From assembly GCF_029953635.1 (NCBI RefSeq), contig NZ_CP124543.1, positions 4,753,455-4,817,454 on the forward strand: DNA of 64,000 nucleotides, in the 5' to 3' direction. Positions 7,437 through 16,114 of the stretch are shown here, in pieces (positions within the stretch are counted from its first letter, which is position 1; each line of letters begins with the position of its first letter). Under the pieces are notes generated by a model, which saw only the letters and a list, made by a program, of their open reading frames with translations, had not been told where the DNA came from and did not search any database. Both the position numbers and the translations under genes were made by a program. Source of the DNA: Halotia branconii CENA392 (GTDB lineage Bacteria; Cyanobacteriota; Cyanobacteriia; Cyanobacteriales; Nostocaceae).

Positions 7437-9977
7437 ATGTACGAACCCACCGATTACAAACTTATCAATCTCGATCAATTAAGAAATCAATCTGCTAACT
7501 ACCACTCTAAAATACCCTTCCAGCATCAAATTGAGGCTTTTGAAGCCCTGAGTAAAACATTTAAATTTGGCAGCGAAAAACCGGGTAGTGGAATCTTAGT
7601 ACTTCCTACGGGTGCTGGCAAGACATTTACCGCTGTCAGATGGTTATCCGATCATGTAATCCCTAAAAATATTAAAATCCTTTGGTTAGCTCCTTCATTT
7701 TACTTGTTGGATCAAGCATTCGATACCTTTGAAAAAGGTGCTAAGGATATTCCAGAGCCTAAGAAAACGTTAAATATTAGGTGCGTTTCTAGTAATCCTT
7801 CTCATGCCAAAGCTTCATCAATACAACTAACTGATGATATTGTCATCATGACAATACAAACAGCTATCAATAATTTACATACTGATGCTCTAGATAGATT
7901 TGGTAATAAATTTGAGACAGCTTTTAAAAAATTTATTGATTATTGTAGAGAGACAGGACTTTTTGTTGTAGTTGATGAAGCTCACCATTCCCCTGCCTAT
8001 GGTTGCAGAAACTTATTGATTGGTGAAAAAGATTCTGCTTTAGGACTTCGAGGATTATTTCCACAGTTAAATCTGCTTGGTCTAACAGCTACACCAACGT
8101 ATAATGATAAGGCTAGAAGAGGTTGGCTTTGGAAAATATTTGAGAATGAAATTATTTATGAAGCTAAAAAAGAAAGTTTAATATTACAAGGAATTTTAGC
8201 TAAATCTAATTATATTGAAGTCTCAACTGGTAAAGAATGGGAAATTGATGATGGATTATACGAACGGTTAGTTAAGCAACATAAAGACCTCCCAGAATCA
8301 ATTATTGAGAAACTTGCAACTGATAAACCGAGAAACAATTTTATAGCAGATGCTTATGTATCAAATAAAGATAGCTATGGTAAAACAATTATCTTTGCTG
8401 ATCGTTGGTTTCAATGCATCTATATAAAAGAAAAGCTTCTCGAAAAGGGCGTTAGAGTAGACGCAATTTATTCACATATAGATGCCGATCCTGGCTCTGC
8501 TGATGCAAGAAATAAACGTACTCAAAGTGATAATCAAAGGATTTTGGATGAATTTAAGAATAATAAGCTTGATGTTTTAATAAATGTACGGATGTTAACA
8601 GAGGGTGCTGACATTCCTAATGTTAAAACTGTATTTATTACTCGCCAAACAACAAGCTCTATCTTAATGACTCAAATGATTGGTAGAGCATTAAGGGGTG
8701 AAAAAGTAGGAGGTAGTGCTGAGGCGAATATTGTTCTATTCTTCGATGACTGGAAACGTTTAGTTGATTGGGCTAACCCAAAAGATAGCGATACCATAGA
8801 TAAAGAAAAAGTCTCTGTAAAAGGATATTACCCACTTGAATATATTTCTATTCGTCTAGTTGAGGAATTATCAAAATCAATAGAAAGTGGTGGAGATTAT
8901 CAAATAGAATACAAAAAAATATGCCCTATTGGTTGGTATAAAACTGAAATTGTGTATGCTAATGTTGATAATCAACATGAATTAATGGAATCATTTACTG
9001 AATTTGTCATGGTATATGAACATACAAAATCAAAACTTGATTCATTTATTCTCTTTATTCGTTCTACAAACTTATTAGATGAATGGTCTAAAGAATATCT
9101 TGATGATAAATGGATGCAGTCTCAAGTACAACAATGGATAAGTGACGGATTTGAACGCAAAACTGACAATATTGGTGGAAAGCTTGATTCAGATTTAATT
9201 AAGATTGTTCGCCACATTGCTCAAAATCAATCTGTACCTATATACCATCCATTTGAGGAAAGAGAACTGTATGACTTAGATAAAATTGCTTATAAAGTAA
9301 TTGATTTCCCCCCTCGCTTAAAACATGAATATTTAGACGAAGAGTTTTCTAAATCTGAGACATTGTGGAAAGTTTTTTATAAAAGTTTGATTCGATTTGA
9401 AACAGCAGTTGACGCAGCGATTATAAATATTATTTATCAGCCTACACCTCAATCTACTCTAACTGTAATTAATTTATTAAAAACAGAGGATAGAGAATTA
9501 ACCGAAGTAGAAAAAGAAGAAGTTAAAGCACGAGATAGGTGTACTTGTCTATGTTGTGGAGTAAATACCAAAGGTAAATTACAAATCGATCATATTAAAC
9601 CGTTTTCTATGGGCGGTAAAACATCTATAGAAAACTCACAAACTCTGTGTGTTACTTGCAATAGATGTAAAGGTCAGAATGAAATTGATTTTCGGTGTAA
9701 TACAACGAAATTGATTAATCCAAAAAATCTTGATTTATCATTTATATCAGAAGGTGAAAAGGCTATAAAGACTATAACAAGAGTAGTTAACTTCTTTTAC
9801 CATTGCAAAGCAGTTTCCAAAATTGATTGGGAAGTATATACTTACACTTACAATATATATTTGTACCCTAGTAACAATCCTGAATGGTTGCTTAAACATA
9901 AAGCAGAACTTCTTAACTTAATTCAAAATAAGCTTGGTTGTCATGCTGAATATATTAATGTTACTACGATGAAATAA
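7437..9977 (+). CDS. DEAH-box helicase with C-terminal HNH nuclease domain
   Basis: An 846-residue superfamily 2 helicase. Motif I is LPTGAGKT (residues 56-63), motif II VVVDEAHH (about 177-184), motif III LTATP, and motif VI QMIGRALRG (about 412-420). A middle region of about 250 residues is unassigned. Residues around 700-755 form an HNH domain: RCTCLCCG, then IDHIKPFSMGG, then CVTCNRC. The combination resembles restriction-type DNA translocases and fits a stand-alone defence or DNA-processing nuclease. The gene is visibly more AT-rich than its neighbours and stands alone beside a broken Uma2 gene, consistent with horizontal transfer. No methylase is adjacent. Confidence 0.8.
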   Translation: MYEPTDYKLINLDQLRNQSANYHSKIPFQHQIEAFEALSKTFKFGSEKPGSGILVLPTGAGKTFTAVRWLSDHVIPKNIKILWLAPSFYLLDQAFDTFEKGAKDIPEPKKTLNIRCVSSNPSHAKASSIQLTDDIVIMTIQTAINNLHTDALDRFGNKFETAFKKFIDYCRETGLFVVVDEAHHSPAYGCRNLLIGEKDSALGLRGLFPQLNLLGLTATPTYNDKARRGWLWKIFENEIIYEAKKESLILQGILAKSNYIEVSTGKEWEIDDGLYERLVKQHKDLPESIIEKLATDKPRNNFIADAYVSNKDSYGKTIIFADRWFQCIYIKEKLLEKGVRVDAIYSHIDADPGSADARNKRTQSDNQRILDEFKNNKLDVLINVRMLTEGADIPNVKTVFITRQTTSSILMTQMIGRALRGEKVGGSAEANIVLFFDDWKRLVDWANPKDSDTIDKEKVSVKGYYPLEYISIRLVEELSKSIESGGDYQIEYKKICPIGWYKTEIVYANVDNQHELMESFTEFVMVYEHTKSKLDSFILFIRSTNLLDEWSKEYLDDKWMQSQVQQWISDGFERKTDNIGGKLDSDLIKIVRHIAQNQSVPIYHPFEERELYDLDKIAYKVIDFPPRLKHEYLDEEFSKSETLWKVFYKSLIRFETAVDAAIINIIYQPTPQSTLTVINLLKTEDRELTEVEKEEVKARDRCTCLCCGVNTKGKLQIDHIKPFSMGGKTSIENSQTLCVTCNRCKGQNEIDFRCNTTKLINPKNLDLSFISEGEKAIKTITRVVNFFYHCKAVSKIDWEVYTYTYNIYLYPSNNPEWLLKHKAELLNLIQNKLGCHAEYINVTTMK

Positions 9978-10018
9978 AATTACTAATTTGAAATTAGTAT
10001 TGACTAGACTCATCAAAA

Positions 10019-10049
10019 ATCGGGACTGAGAATAAATCCCAGTCCCGAT
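10019..10049 (-). terminator. Distal terminator of ycf35
   Basis: ATCGGGACTG (10019-10028) pairs perfectly with CAGTCCCGAT (10040-10049). On the minus strand the stem is followed by five T (10014-10018). It is the second of two in tandem. On the plus strand no T-run follows, so it does not serve the helicase gene. Confidence 0.75.
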
Positions 10050-10087
10050 AAAAAAGCGGGCTAACCGTCATTTATGTGGTTAACCCG
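10050..10087 (-). terminator. Proximal terminator of ycf35
   Basis: CGGGCTAACC (10057-10066) pairs with GGTTAACCCG (10078-10087) with one mismatch. On the minus strand it is followed by CTTTTTT (10050-10056). It lies 30 bp past the ycf35 stop. Confidence 0.8.
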
Positions 10088-10116
10088 TTCAGCTTTGGGA
10101 ACGCGCAGAGAAATTG

Positions 10117-10467
10117 TTATTGCAATACCAACTTCACATTGGCGTTTTGCAGACCGCGCTGTTTTACTTCAGCCAATGTTTTGTTAACTGCATATTTTTG
10201 GTTGATAGAATTGATCAACTCGGTTTGGTTGTGCTTTTTAGCAACGCCCCACAAGTCAGCGATTAGGTCAAAAGAACCATCGCTATTGCGAGACCAACCT
10301 AGATCATATTCGCCTTCCAAAACAGCTACGATATCGGAACGCACGCGCTGACCGTTATAACCACGAACATCAGCTTCAGTTTTTGTGCTGATACCTAGGT
10401 CGCGCAGGGAAGCTTTGAGGATTTCAGCATCGGTGATCTTGGTACGCAGAGTGCTAAAATGAGACAT
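10117..10467 (-). CDS. ycf35: Ycf35 (DUF1257) protein
   Basis: A 116-residue protein of the DUF1257/Ycf35 family, encoded in red-algal plastids and conserved in cyanobacteria. The N terminus MSHFSTLRTKITDAEILKAS is characteristic. The mechanism is not established. It lies 143 bp downstream of ycf46 on the same strand, so the two plastid-conserved genes form a pair. Upstream of its ATG (10467) a TCACTGGAGGAAACC stretch gives a strong ribosome-binding site. Two tandem terminators follow the gene. Confidence 0.9.
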   Translation of the reverse strand: MSHFSTLRTKITDAEILKASLRDLGISTKTEADVRGYNGQRVRSDIVAVLEGEYDLGWSRNSDGSFDLIADLWGVAKKHNQTELINSINQKYAVNKTLAEVKQRGLQNANVKLVLQ

Positions 10468-10610
10468 TTGGGTTTCCTCCAGTGAGAAGATTCAGAACAA
10501 CGACAACGGTTTATCTTCAGCGAAGCCGCATTTAATTGGAAGCGGCTTTTTCTCTTAACTGCTAGCATTTTTCAGCTAGCCTTTACCCTTGGATGAGCAA
10601 GGGAAAGCTT

Positions 10611-12122
10611 TTAAAACTCCATTCGCTGATATTCAGCAACAGAGGATGCCGCAGGGCGTGCGCGCTGTCTAGCCCAATCTCTAAGGGCTGTTACCTGTTC
10701 TTGCATGGTACGAGACAATGGCAAAGTCGCCTTAAGTGCAGCAATAATATCTAGTTGGGTGAACTCACGGTCTTGGGCAAATGCTTCATACATTGCCGCA
10801 ACGAGCGCTTGTTCAATTTCTGCCCCAGAAAAACCATCGGACATCTTAGCTAGTTGCTCTAAATCGAAGCGAGAGATGTCTTCACGACGCTTTGTCAGGT
10901 GAATTTTGTAAATATCCTGCCGTTCTTCAGATGTGGGCAAATCTACAAAGAAAATTTCGTCAAAACGACCTTTCCTTAAAAATTCTCCAGGCAAACGTTC
11001 AACTCGGTTAGCAGTTGCCATCACAAACACTGGAGATTTTTTCTCTTGCATCCAGGTGAGGAAAGAACCAAAAATTCTACTAGATGTGCCGCCATCAGAA
11101 TCAGATGAACCTGTACTACCTGCAAAGGATTTATCCAATTCGTCAATAAACAAAATCGCTGGAGAGATTGATTCTGCTGTCTTGAGGGCATTACGTAGAT
11201 TTGCTTCACTCCGCCCTACCATCGAGCCATCGTAGACTCGACCCATATCTAACCTTAAGAGTGGCAAACCCCACAACCTAGAGGTAGTTTTGGCAATTAA
11301 TGACTTACCACAGCCCGGAACCCCTAAAATTAGCATTCCTTTTGGTTGAGGTAAACCATATTCTCTAGCTCTTTCTGTAAAGGCGTTAGAACGCTGCTTG
11401 AGCCAGTTTTTCAGTTCTTCTAAGCCACCTACAGCATCAATGGTTTCATCTTCTTCTATGTATTCTAAGATGCCATTACGCCGAATCAGTTGCTTTTTCT
11501 CAGATAGAACTATATCTACTTCTTCTTCCGTTAGGCGGCCTGTAGTTACTTGTGCCTTACGATACACTTTCTCAGCTTCATCTTTGGTTAAACCCAAAGC
11601 TGCTTTAAGAAGCTTTTCTCGCGCCTCTGTTGTGAGTCTTCGTCCGCGATTTTGCTCAATATGGTGAGTTAAAACTTTGTTTAACTCAGACATATCAGGT
11701 AATTTAAAATCGAGAACTACAACTTCTTTTTCTAGTTCAATGGGTACTTGCTGCATAGGAGACATCAAAACGATGTTCTTTTGCATACCTCTGAAGCTAG
11801 CGATCGCATCACGTAAAGATCTATTTGTAGCAGGCGCATCAATAAATGGATGTAAATCTTTAAGAATAAATATACCAGGTTCTCTTTGCCGGATGATCCA
11901 CTCAATAGCCGCCTCTGGAGAAACAGTATTGTGCTGGGTGACATTCCGGGGTTGACCATACTCCACGATGCCGTGAGTTACTGTCCAAACAAACACTCGG
12001 CGTTGGGGCTTTAAAGTTTGGGCAATTGTGGAAATTGCTTGCTCAGCCCGCTCTTCCTCGGAGGTCACAAGGTAGATTAGAGGGTATTGAGCTTGAATTA
12101 AAATATTGAGCTCTTCTTTCAT
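10611..12122 (-). CDS. ycf46: Ycf46 AAA+ ATPase
   Basis: A 503-residue AAA+ protein matching Ycf46 (Synechocystis Slr0374). The N-terminal half begins MKEELNILIQAQYPLIYLVT and is family-specific. The ATPase half has Walker A GVPGCGKS, Walker B AILFIDELDK, sensor-1 MATANRVERLP and arginine finger FLRKGRFDE. Slr0374 has been linked to responses to inorganic carbon and photosynthesis; the substrate is unknown. No membrane segment is seen, unlike FtsH. It is first in a unit with ycf35. A ribbon-helix-helix gene lies 93 bp upstream on the same strand. Confidence 0.93.
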   Translation of the reverse strand: MKEELNILIQAQYPLIYLVTSEEERAEQAISTIAQTLKPQRRVFVWTVTHGIVEYGQPRNVTQHNTVSPEAAIEWIIRQREPGIFILKDLHPFIDAPATNRSLRDAIASFRGMQKNIVLMSPMQQVPIELEKEVVVLDFKLPDMSELNKVLTHHIEQNRGRRLTTEAREKLLKAALGLTKDEAEKVYRKAQVTTGRLTEEEVDIVLSEKKQLIRRNGILEYIEEDETIDAVGGLEELKNWLKQRSNAFTERAREYGLPQPKGMLILGVPGCGKSLIAKTTSRLWGLPLLRLDMGRVYDGSMVGRSEANLRNALKTAESISPAILFIDELDKSFAGSTGSSDSDGGTSSRIFGSFLTWMQEKKSPVFVMATANRVERLPGEFLRKGRFDEIFFVDLPTSEERQDIYKIHLTKRREDISRFDLEQLAKMSDGFSGAEIEQALVAAMYEAFAQDREFTQLDIIAALKATLPLSRTMQEQVTALRDWARQRARPAASSVAEYQRMEF

Positions 12123-12215
12123 ACAATCGACCTACTTGAGACCTTCAATACAGTAAAGACATCGTTTTGTTGGTAGTGAAAACCGAATTTATGAATACTC
12201 ATTCATAATTCTTAC

Positions 12216-12563
12216 CTAGCAAGGAACCAACTCTTCCTCACCCTTAGGATGGGTTTCATCTTTTTCCATTTCATCAATGGGAAGATGCTCTTGAGAGACT
12301 ACTCCTGGCTGACTACCCAAAGTAACCAATTCCCCATCACGTAAAACTAATGAACTTTCACAATTTGGACAAGAATAAACTCTATGAGTTCTTCCAAAGG
12401 CTGAAGTTTCCATTTCCTCTACTAATTCTGAGTTAGCTAGGTAGAAGACAAGGGCGCGTTCAGCAAGATCTGACATAGGTTCAGAATCTACGGCTGAACG
12501 AATCTTCAGCCTTTTGTGCAGTTCTGGCGACAAATACAAAGTGACCTTTTGCTTAGCTTGCAT
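12216..12563 (-). CDS. Ribbon-helix-helix protein with one CxxC pair
   Basis: A 115-residue protein. Residues 1-45 (KVTLYLSPELHKRLKIRSAV, then MSDLAERALVFYL) resemble a ribbon-helix-helix DNA-binding fold. The middle has one CxxC pair (YSCPNCESSLVL), which looks like half a zinc ribbon, and the C terminus is acidic. It may be a transcription factor for the ycf46-ycf35 unit directly downstream. That role is inferred only from position. I do not know a characterised member. Confidence 0.65.
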   Translation of the reverse strand: MQAKQKVTLYLSPELHKRLKIRSAVDSEPMSDLAERALVFYLANSELVEEMETSAFGRTHRVYSCPNCESSLVLRDGELVTLGSQPGVVSQEHLPIDEMEKDETHPKGEEELVPC

Positions 12564-12801
12564 ATAACTCTTTGACGGCCTTACCCGGGTATGTATATAA
12601 CGTTATCCGCTACTTTCTCAGTTGTCAAGACAGCAAAACGTTTTGACGGCATTTTTGTTACATTTTTTTACAAAATAGACTTTTGTTTTATTAACATAGT
12701 TACTTATAAAACTGCTACTAAATTTGATTTGAACCCAAATCAAATCGTCATACAGTATTGCTAAGCTGCCCATAGAATTAACTGTGGCTAAAAGTAGAAA
12801 G

Positions 12802-13317
12802 ATGTTCACTACAGTAAAAGTCTGTAGAGCAGGGCAAAAAATTTATACTAAAGCTCAAGTGATTAACGTAGCGATCGCTTTGTTGATCTTCTTGTGGGGA
12901 TGTTCTGCGTCGAGTTTGAACGGTGCTGATTTGACATGGAAAACTTATCAAAATGAACGTTATGGCTTTGAGTTCCCATATCCCAGCAACTGGACAGCTT
13001 TACCACCCCCAACAAATAATGATGGCATTGTCTTAGTATCACCTCAAAGCAACACAGTGGAAATTCGGGCATGGGCGGTTAATCGGCCACCAGATGCTTT
13101 TACCAAAGACCACAAGATCAACTCCAACTTTCAAACAGATCAAGGAATCTCTGGGGAAATGCTTGTAGAAGTTAATCAACAAGTAAGTTCAATGAAATTG
13201 AGCCTCACTCAAGATCAAGTCAAATACTACTGGCAAGGGCAAAGCCAAAACCAGGAATTTCCAGATTACTATCGTTTGTTTTACTACATTGCTCAGCACT
13301 ACCGTATTCCTCAATAA
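12802..13317 (+). CDS. Putative PsbP-like lipoprotein
   Basis: About 172 residues. A hydrophobic segment (VINVAIALLIFLWGC) ends in a lipobox-like L-W-G-C, suggesting lipid anchoring in a membrane. The exported part begins WKTYQNERYGFEFPYPSNW, a pattern shared with PsbP-related domains. Similarity beyond that is not certain. I prefer ATG 12802; GTG 12784 would add six residues. It lies upstream of sqdB on the same strand with a 105-bp gap, so cotranscription is possible but not shown. Confidence 0.6.
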   Translation: MFTTVKVCRAGQKIYTKAQVINVAIALLIFLWGCSASSLNGADLTWKTYQNERYGFEFPYPSNWTALPPPTNNDGIVLVSPQSNTVEIRAWAVNRPPDAFTKDHKINSNFQTDQGISGEMLVEVNQQVSSMKLSLTQDQVKYYWQGQSQNQEFPDYYRLFYYIAQHYRIPQ

Positions 13318-13422
13318 TTTAGTTAATTTATGTTTAACTACTAACCAGTCTCTTGCTTTTAATGGTTTAGAGGGTACAGAAACCTGATAGATTTAGCTAT
13401 CAGCGAGTAAAAACTGGTGAAA

Positions 13423-14586
13423 ATGAAAGTCCTGGTTATTGGTGGAGATGGGTATTGCGGTTGGGCAACTGCACTTTACCTTTCCAATCGAGGTTATGAT
13501 GTTGGGATTTTAGATAGTTTGGTGCGGCGGCACTGGGATAATGAACTGGGTATCGAAACTCTGACTCCGATCGCGCCAATTCAGCAACGTCTCCAGCGCT
13601 GGCAAGATTTGACTGGCAAATCTATCGACCTATTCATCGGCGACATTACTAATTACGAATTTCTCAAAAAAGTACTACACCAATTTGAGCCTAATGCCAT
13701 AGTGCATTTTGGTGAACAGCGTTCAGCTCCTTTTTCGATGATTGACCGTGAACATGCAGTTCTTACCCAGGTCAATAACGTAGTCGGTACTTTGAACTTA
13801 CTGTATGCCATGCGGGAAGATTTCCCCGATTGCCACATGGTGAAGTTGGGAACAATGGGTGAATACGGTACGCCCAACATCGATATTGAAGAAGGGTACA
13901 TTACCATTGAACACAATGGGCGCAAAGATACCCTGCCTTATCCCAAACAGCCCGGTTCCATGTATCATCTAAGCAAAGTCCATGATAGCCATAATATTCA
14001 CTTTGCTTGCCGAGTTTGGGGATTACGGGCTACAGATTTAAACCAAGGAATAGTTTACGGCGTTCTCACCGAAGAAACGGGAATGGACGAACTGTTAATT
14101 AATCGCCTTGATTATGATGGAGTATTCGGTACAGCACTGAATCGTTTTTGCATTCAAGCAGCGATCGCTCACCCCCTAACCGTCTACGGTAAAGGTGGGC
14201 AAACTCGTGGATTTTTAGATATCCGAGATACAGTGCGCTGTGTGGAATTAGCGATCGCTAATCCCGCCGAACCAGGAGAGTTCCGCGTCTTTAACCAATT
14301 TACCGAACTATTCAGTGTTGGTGATTTGGCGTTAATGGTGAAAAAAGCCGGGAATGCAATGGGGCTAAATGTAGACATCAATCACTTAGATAACCCCAGA
14401 GTTGAAAAAGAAGAACATTACTTCAATGCTAAAAACACCAAACTTTTGGATCTAGGTTTACAGCCTCACTATCTCTCAGATTCTCTGCTTGATTCTTTGT
14501 TGAATTTTGCGATCAAGTATCAAAAACGAGCAGATCACAAACAAATTCTGCCCAAAGTCTCTTGGCATCGTCAAAGCAAAGCATGA
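13423..14586 (+). CDS. sqdB: UDP-sulfoquinovose synthase SqdB
   Basis: Makes UDP-sulfoquinovose from UDP-glucose and sulfite, the first committed step of the thylakoid sulfolipid SQDG. It is a short-chain dehydrogenase/epimerase fold of 387 residues. It shows the NAD-binding VIGGDGYCGWATALYL, the substrate region FGEQRSAPFSM, the catalytic Thr in KLGTMGEYGTP and YHLSK (YxxxK). The start is ATG 13423; GTG 13417 is two codons upstream. It is followed 177 bp later by sqdX. The gap holds inverted STRRs and a dispersed repeat, so the two genes may be transcribed separately here. Confidence 0.97.
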   Translation: MKVLVIGGDGYCGWATALYLSNRGYDVGILDSLVRRHWDNELGIETLTPIAPIQQRLQRWQDLTGKSIDLFIGDITNYEFLKKVLHQFEPNAIVHFGEQRSAPFSMIDREHAVLTQVNNVVGTLNLLYAMREDFPDCHMVKLGTMGEYGTPNIDIEEGYITIEHNGRKDTLPYPKQPGSMYHLSKVHDSHNIHFACRVWGLRATDLNQGIVYGVLTEETGMDELLINRLDYDGVFGTALNRFCIQAAIAHPLTVYGKGGQTRGFLDIRDTVRCVELAIANPAEPGEFRVFNQFTELFSVGDLALMVKKAGNAMGLNVDINHLDNPRVEKEEHYFNAKNTKLLDLGLQPHYLSDSLLDSLLNFAIKYQKRADHKQILPKVSWHRQSKA

Positions 14587-14597
14587 AATAAAGGCAT

Positions 14598-14714
14598 AGG
14601 AGCAGGGAAAGAGGCAGCACAGAGACTCATACCATTTCACTAAATATCTAATACAAATGATTGGTCTCTAAATTCTTTCCTCCCCTGCTCCTTGCCCCCT
14701 TCCCCCTGCCTCTT
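14598..14714. repeat. Inverted STRR pair enclosing a dispersed repeat
   Basis: A G-rich left arm (AGGAGCAGGGAAAGAGGCAG, 14598-14617) faces a C-rich right arm (14677-14714, with CCCCTGCTCC and CCCCCTGCCTCTT). The 60 bp between include the dispersed repeat also found at 4830-4890. This fills most of the sqdB-sqdX gap. Confidence 0.6.
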
Positions 14715-14763
14715 GAAACGCGCTCTTAAGTTGGCATTATTTGCCTGTACTGAATAGTTTTTT

Positions 14764-15903
14764 ATGAGAATCGCCCTCTTCACCGAAACCTTTTTGCCGA
14801 AGGTTGATGGTATTGTTACCCGCTTGCGTCATACCGTTGACCATTTACAACGTCATGGAAACGAAGTTTTGGTAATTGCCCCTGACGGTGGCATTACTGA
14901 ACACAAAGGAGCTAAAGTTTACGGAGTTACCGGCTTTCCCTTGCCATTGTATCCAGAGTTGAAAATGGCATTACCCCGCCCTAGCATTGGTTATGCACTA
15001 GAAGAGTTTCAGCCAGACATTATTCATGTTGTGAACCCAGCAGTTTTAGGATTGTCTGGGATTTTTTATAGCAAAGTTCTTAAAATTCCTTTAGTAGCTT
15101 CTTACCATACACATTTACCCCAATATCTCCAACATTATGGTTTGGGAATGTTAGAAGGGTTTCTTTGGGAATTACTCAAAGGCGCTCATAATCAAGCTGC
15201 ATTAAATCTTTGCACCTCTACAGCGATGATGGAGGAATTAACAGCACATGGAATCGAAAGGGTGCATGTATGGCAACGGGGGGTAGATACAGAATTATTC
15301 CATCCTGATTTAGCTAGTATAGAGATGCGATCGCGTCTGTCACAAAATCACCCGGAAAGTCCTTTACTTCTCTACGTCGGTCGCCTTTCGGCCGAAAAAG
15401 AAATTGAGCGCATCAAACCAATATTAGAAGCAATTCCCCAAGCGCGATTGGCATTAGTAGGCGATGGCCCCCACCGCCAAGCCCTAGAAAAATATTTTGC
15501 TGGCACAAATACTCATTTTGTCGGATATTTGATTGGGCAAGAATTAGGTGCTGCTTTTGCTAGCGCTGATGCGTTTGTCTTTCCTTCCCGCACAGAAACA
15601 CTAGGTTTAGTATTGCTAGAAGCAATGGCTGCTGGTTGTCCAGTCGTAGCAGCTCGTTCTGGCGGCATTCCTGATATTGTCACAGAAGGCGTAAATGGAT
15701 ATCTCTTTGAGCCGACAGCAGATATTCAAGATGCCATTTCTGCTACTACTCGCCTTTTAGAACACAAACAAGAACGAGATATCATTCGTCAAAATGCTCG
15801 CCGGGAAGCAGAAAGTTGGGGATGGGCAGCTGCCACTAGCCAACTGCAAGATTACTATCAAAAGGTAGTATTTGCAGAACAATTGACACCAGCAGTTTAT
15901 TGA
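14764..15903 (+). CDS. sqdX: Sulfoquinovosyltransferase SqdX (GT4 glycosyltransferase)
   Basis: Transfers sulfoquinovose from UDP-sulfoquinovose to diacylglycerol at the membrane, the last step of SQDG synthesis. It is 379 residues with a GT-B fold. The acceptor-side N terminus is RIALFTETFLPKVDGIVTRL. The donor half has LLYVGRLSAEKEIERI, LVGDGPHR and the ExxxxxxxE retaining-GT4 motif in SRTETLGLVLLEAMAAGCP. The position directly after sqdB supports SqdX over other GT4 enzymes. The length is normal. Confidence 0.95.
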   Translation: MRIALFTETFLPKVDGIVTRLRHTVDHLQRHGNEVLVIAPDGGITEHKGAKVYGVTGFPLPLYPELKMALPRPSIGYALEEFQPDIIHVVNPAVLGLSGIFYSKVLKIPLVASYHTHLPQYLQHYGLGMLEGFLWELLKGAHNQAALNLCTSTAMMEELTAHGIERVHVWQRGVDTELFHPDLASIEMRSRLSQNHPESPLLLYVGRLSAEKEIERIKPILEAIPQARLALVGDGPHRQALEKYFAGTNTHFVGYLIGQELGAAFASADAFVFPSRTETLGLVLLEAMAAGCPVVAARSGGIPDIVTEGVNGYLFEPTADIQDAISATTRLLEHKQERDIIRQNARREAESWGWAAATSQLQDYYQKVVFAEQLTPAVY

Positions 15904-16114
15904 GAAGGGCAAAAGGGAACAAAGCGGGATTCATACCCTCACTAAATCTTTAATTTAGTGGGGGATTTAAACTGAATTGGGTAGCGTAATGATGCTAGCA
16001 AGTCCACAACTGTCATTATGAATTACGTTAGCGACGCAGGAGCGTCACTTGTACTGAGTTCAACCTGAGCGGAGCCGAAGGGCGAAGTCAAAGTATTACG
16101 AACTACGAATTAAT

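Noticed and set aside
10611..12122. FtsH protease
   Set aside because: AAA+ domain only; no membrane helices and no HEXXH zinc site, while the N-terminal half fits Ycf46.
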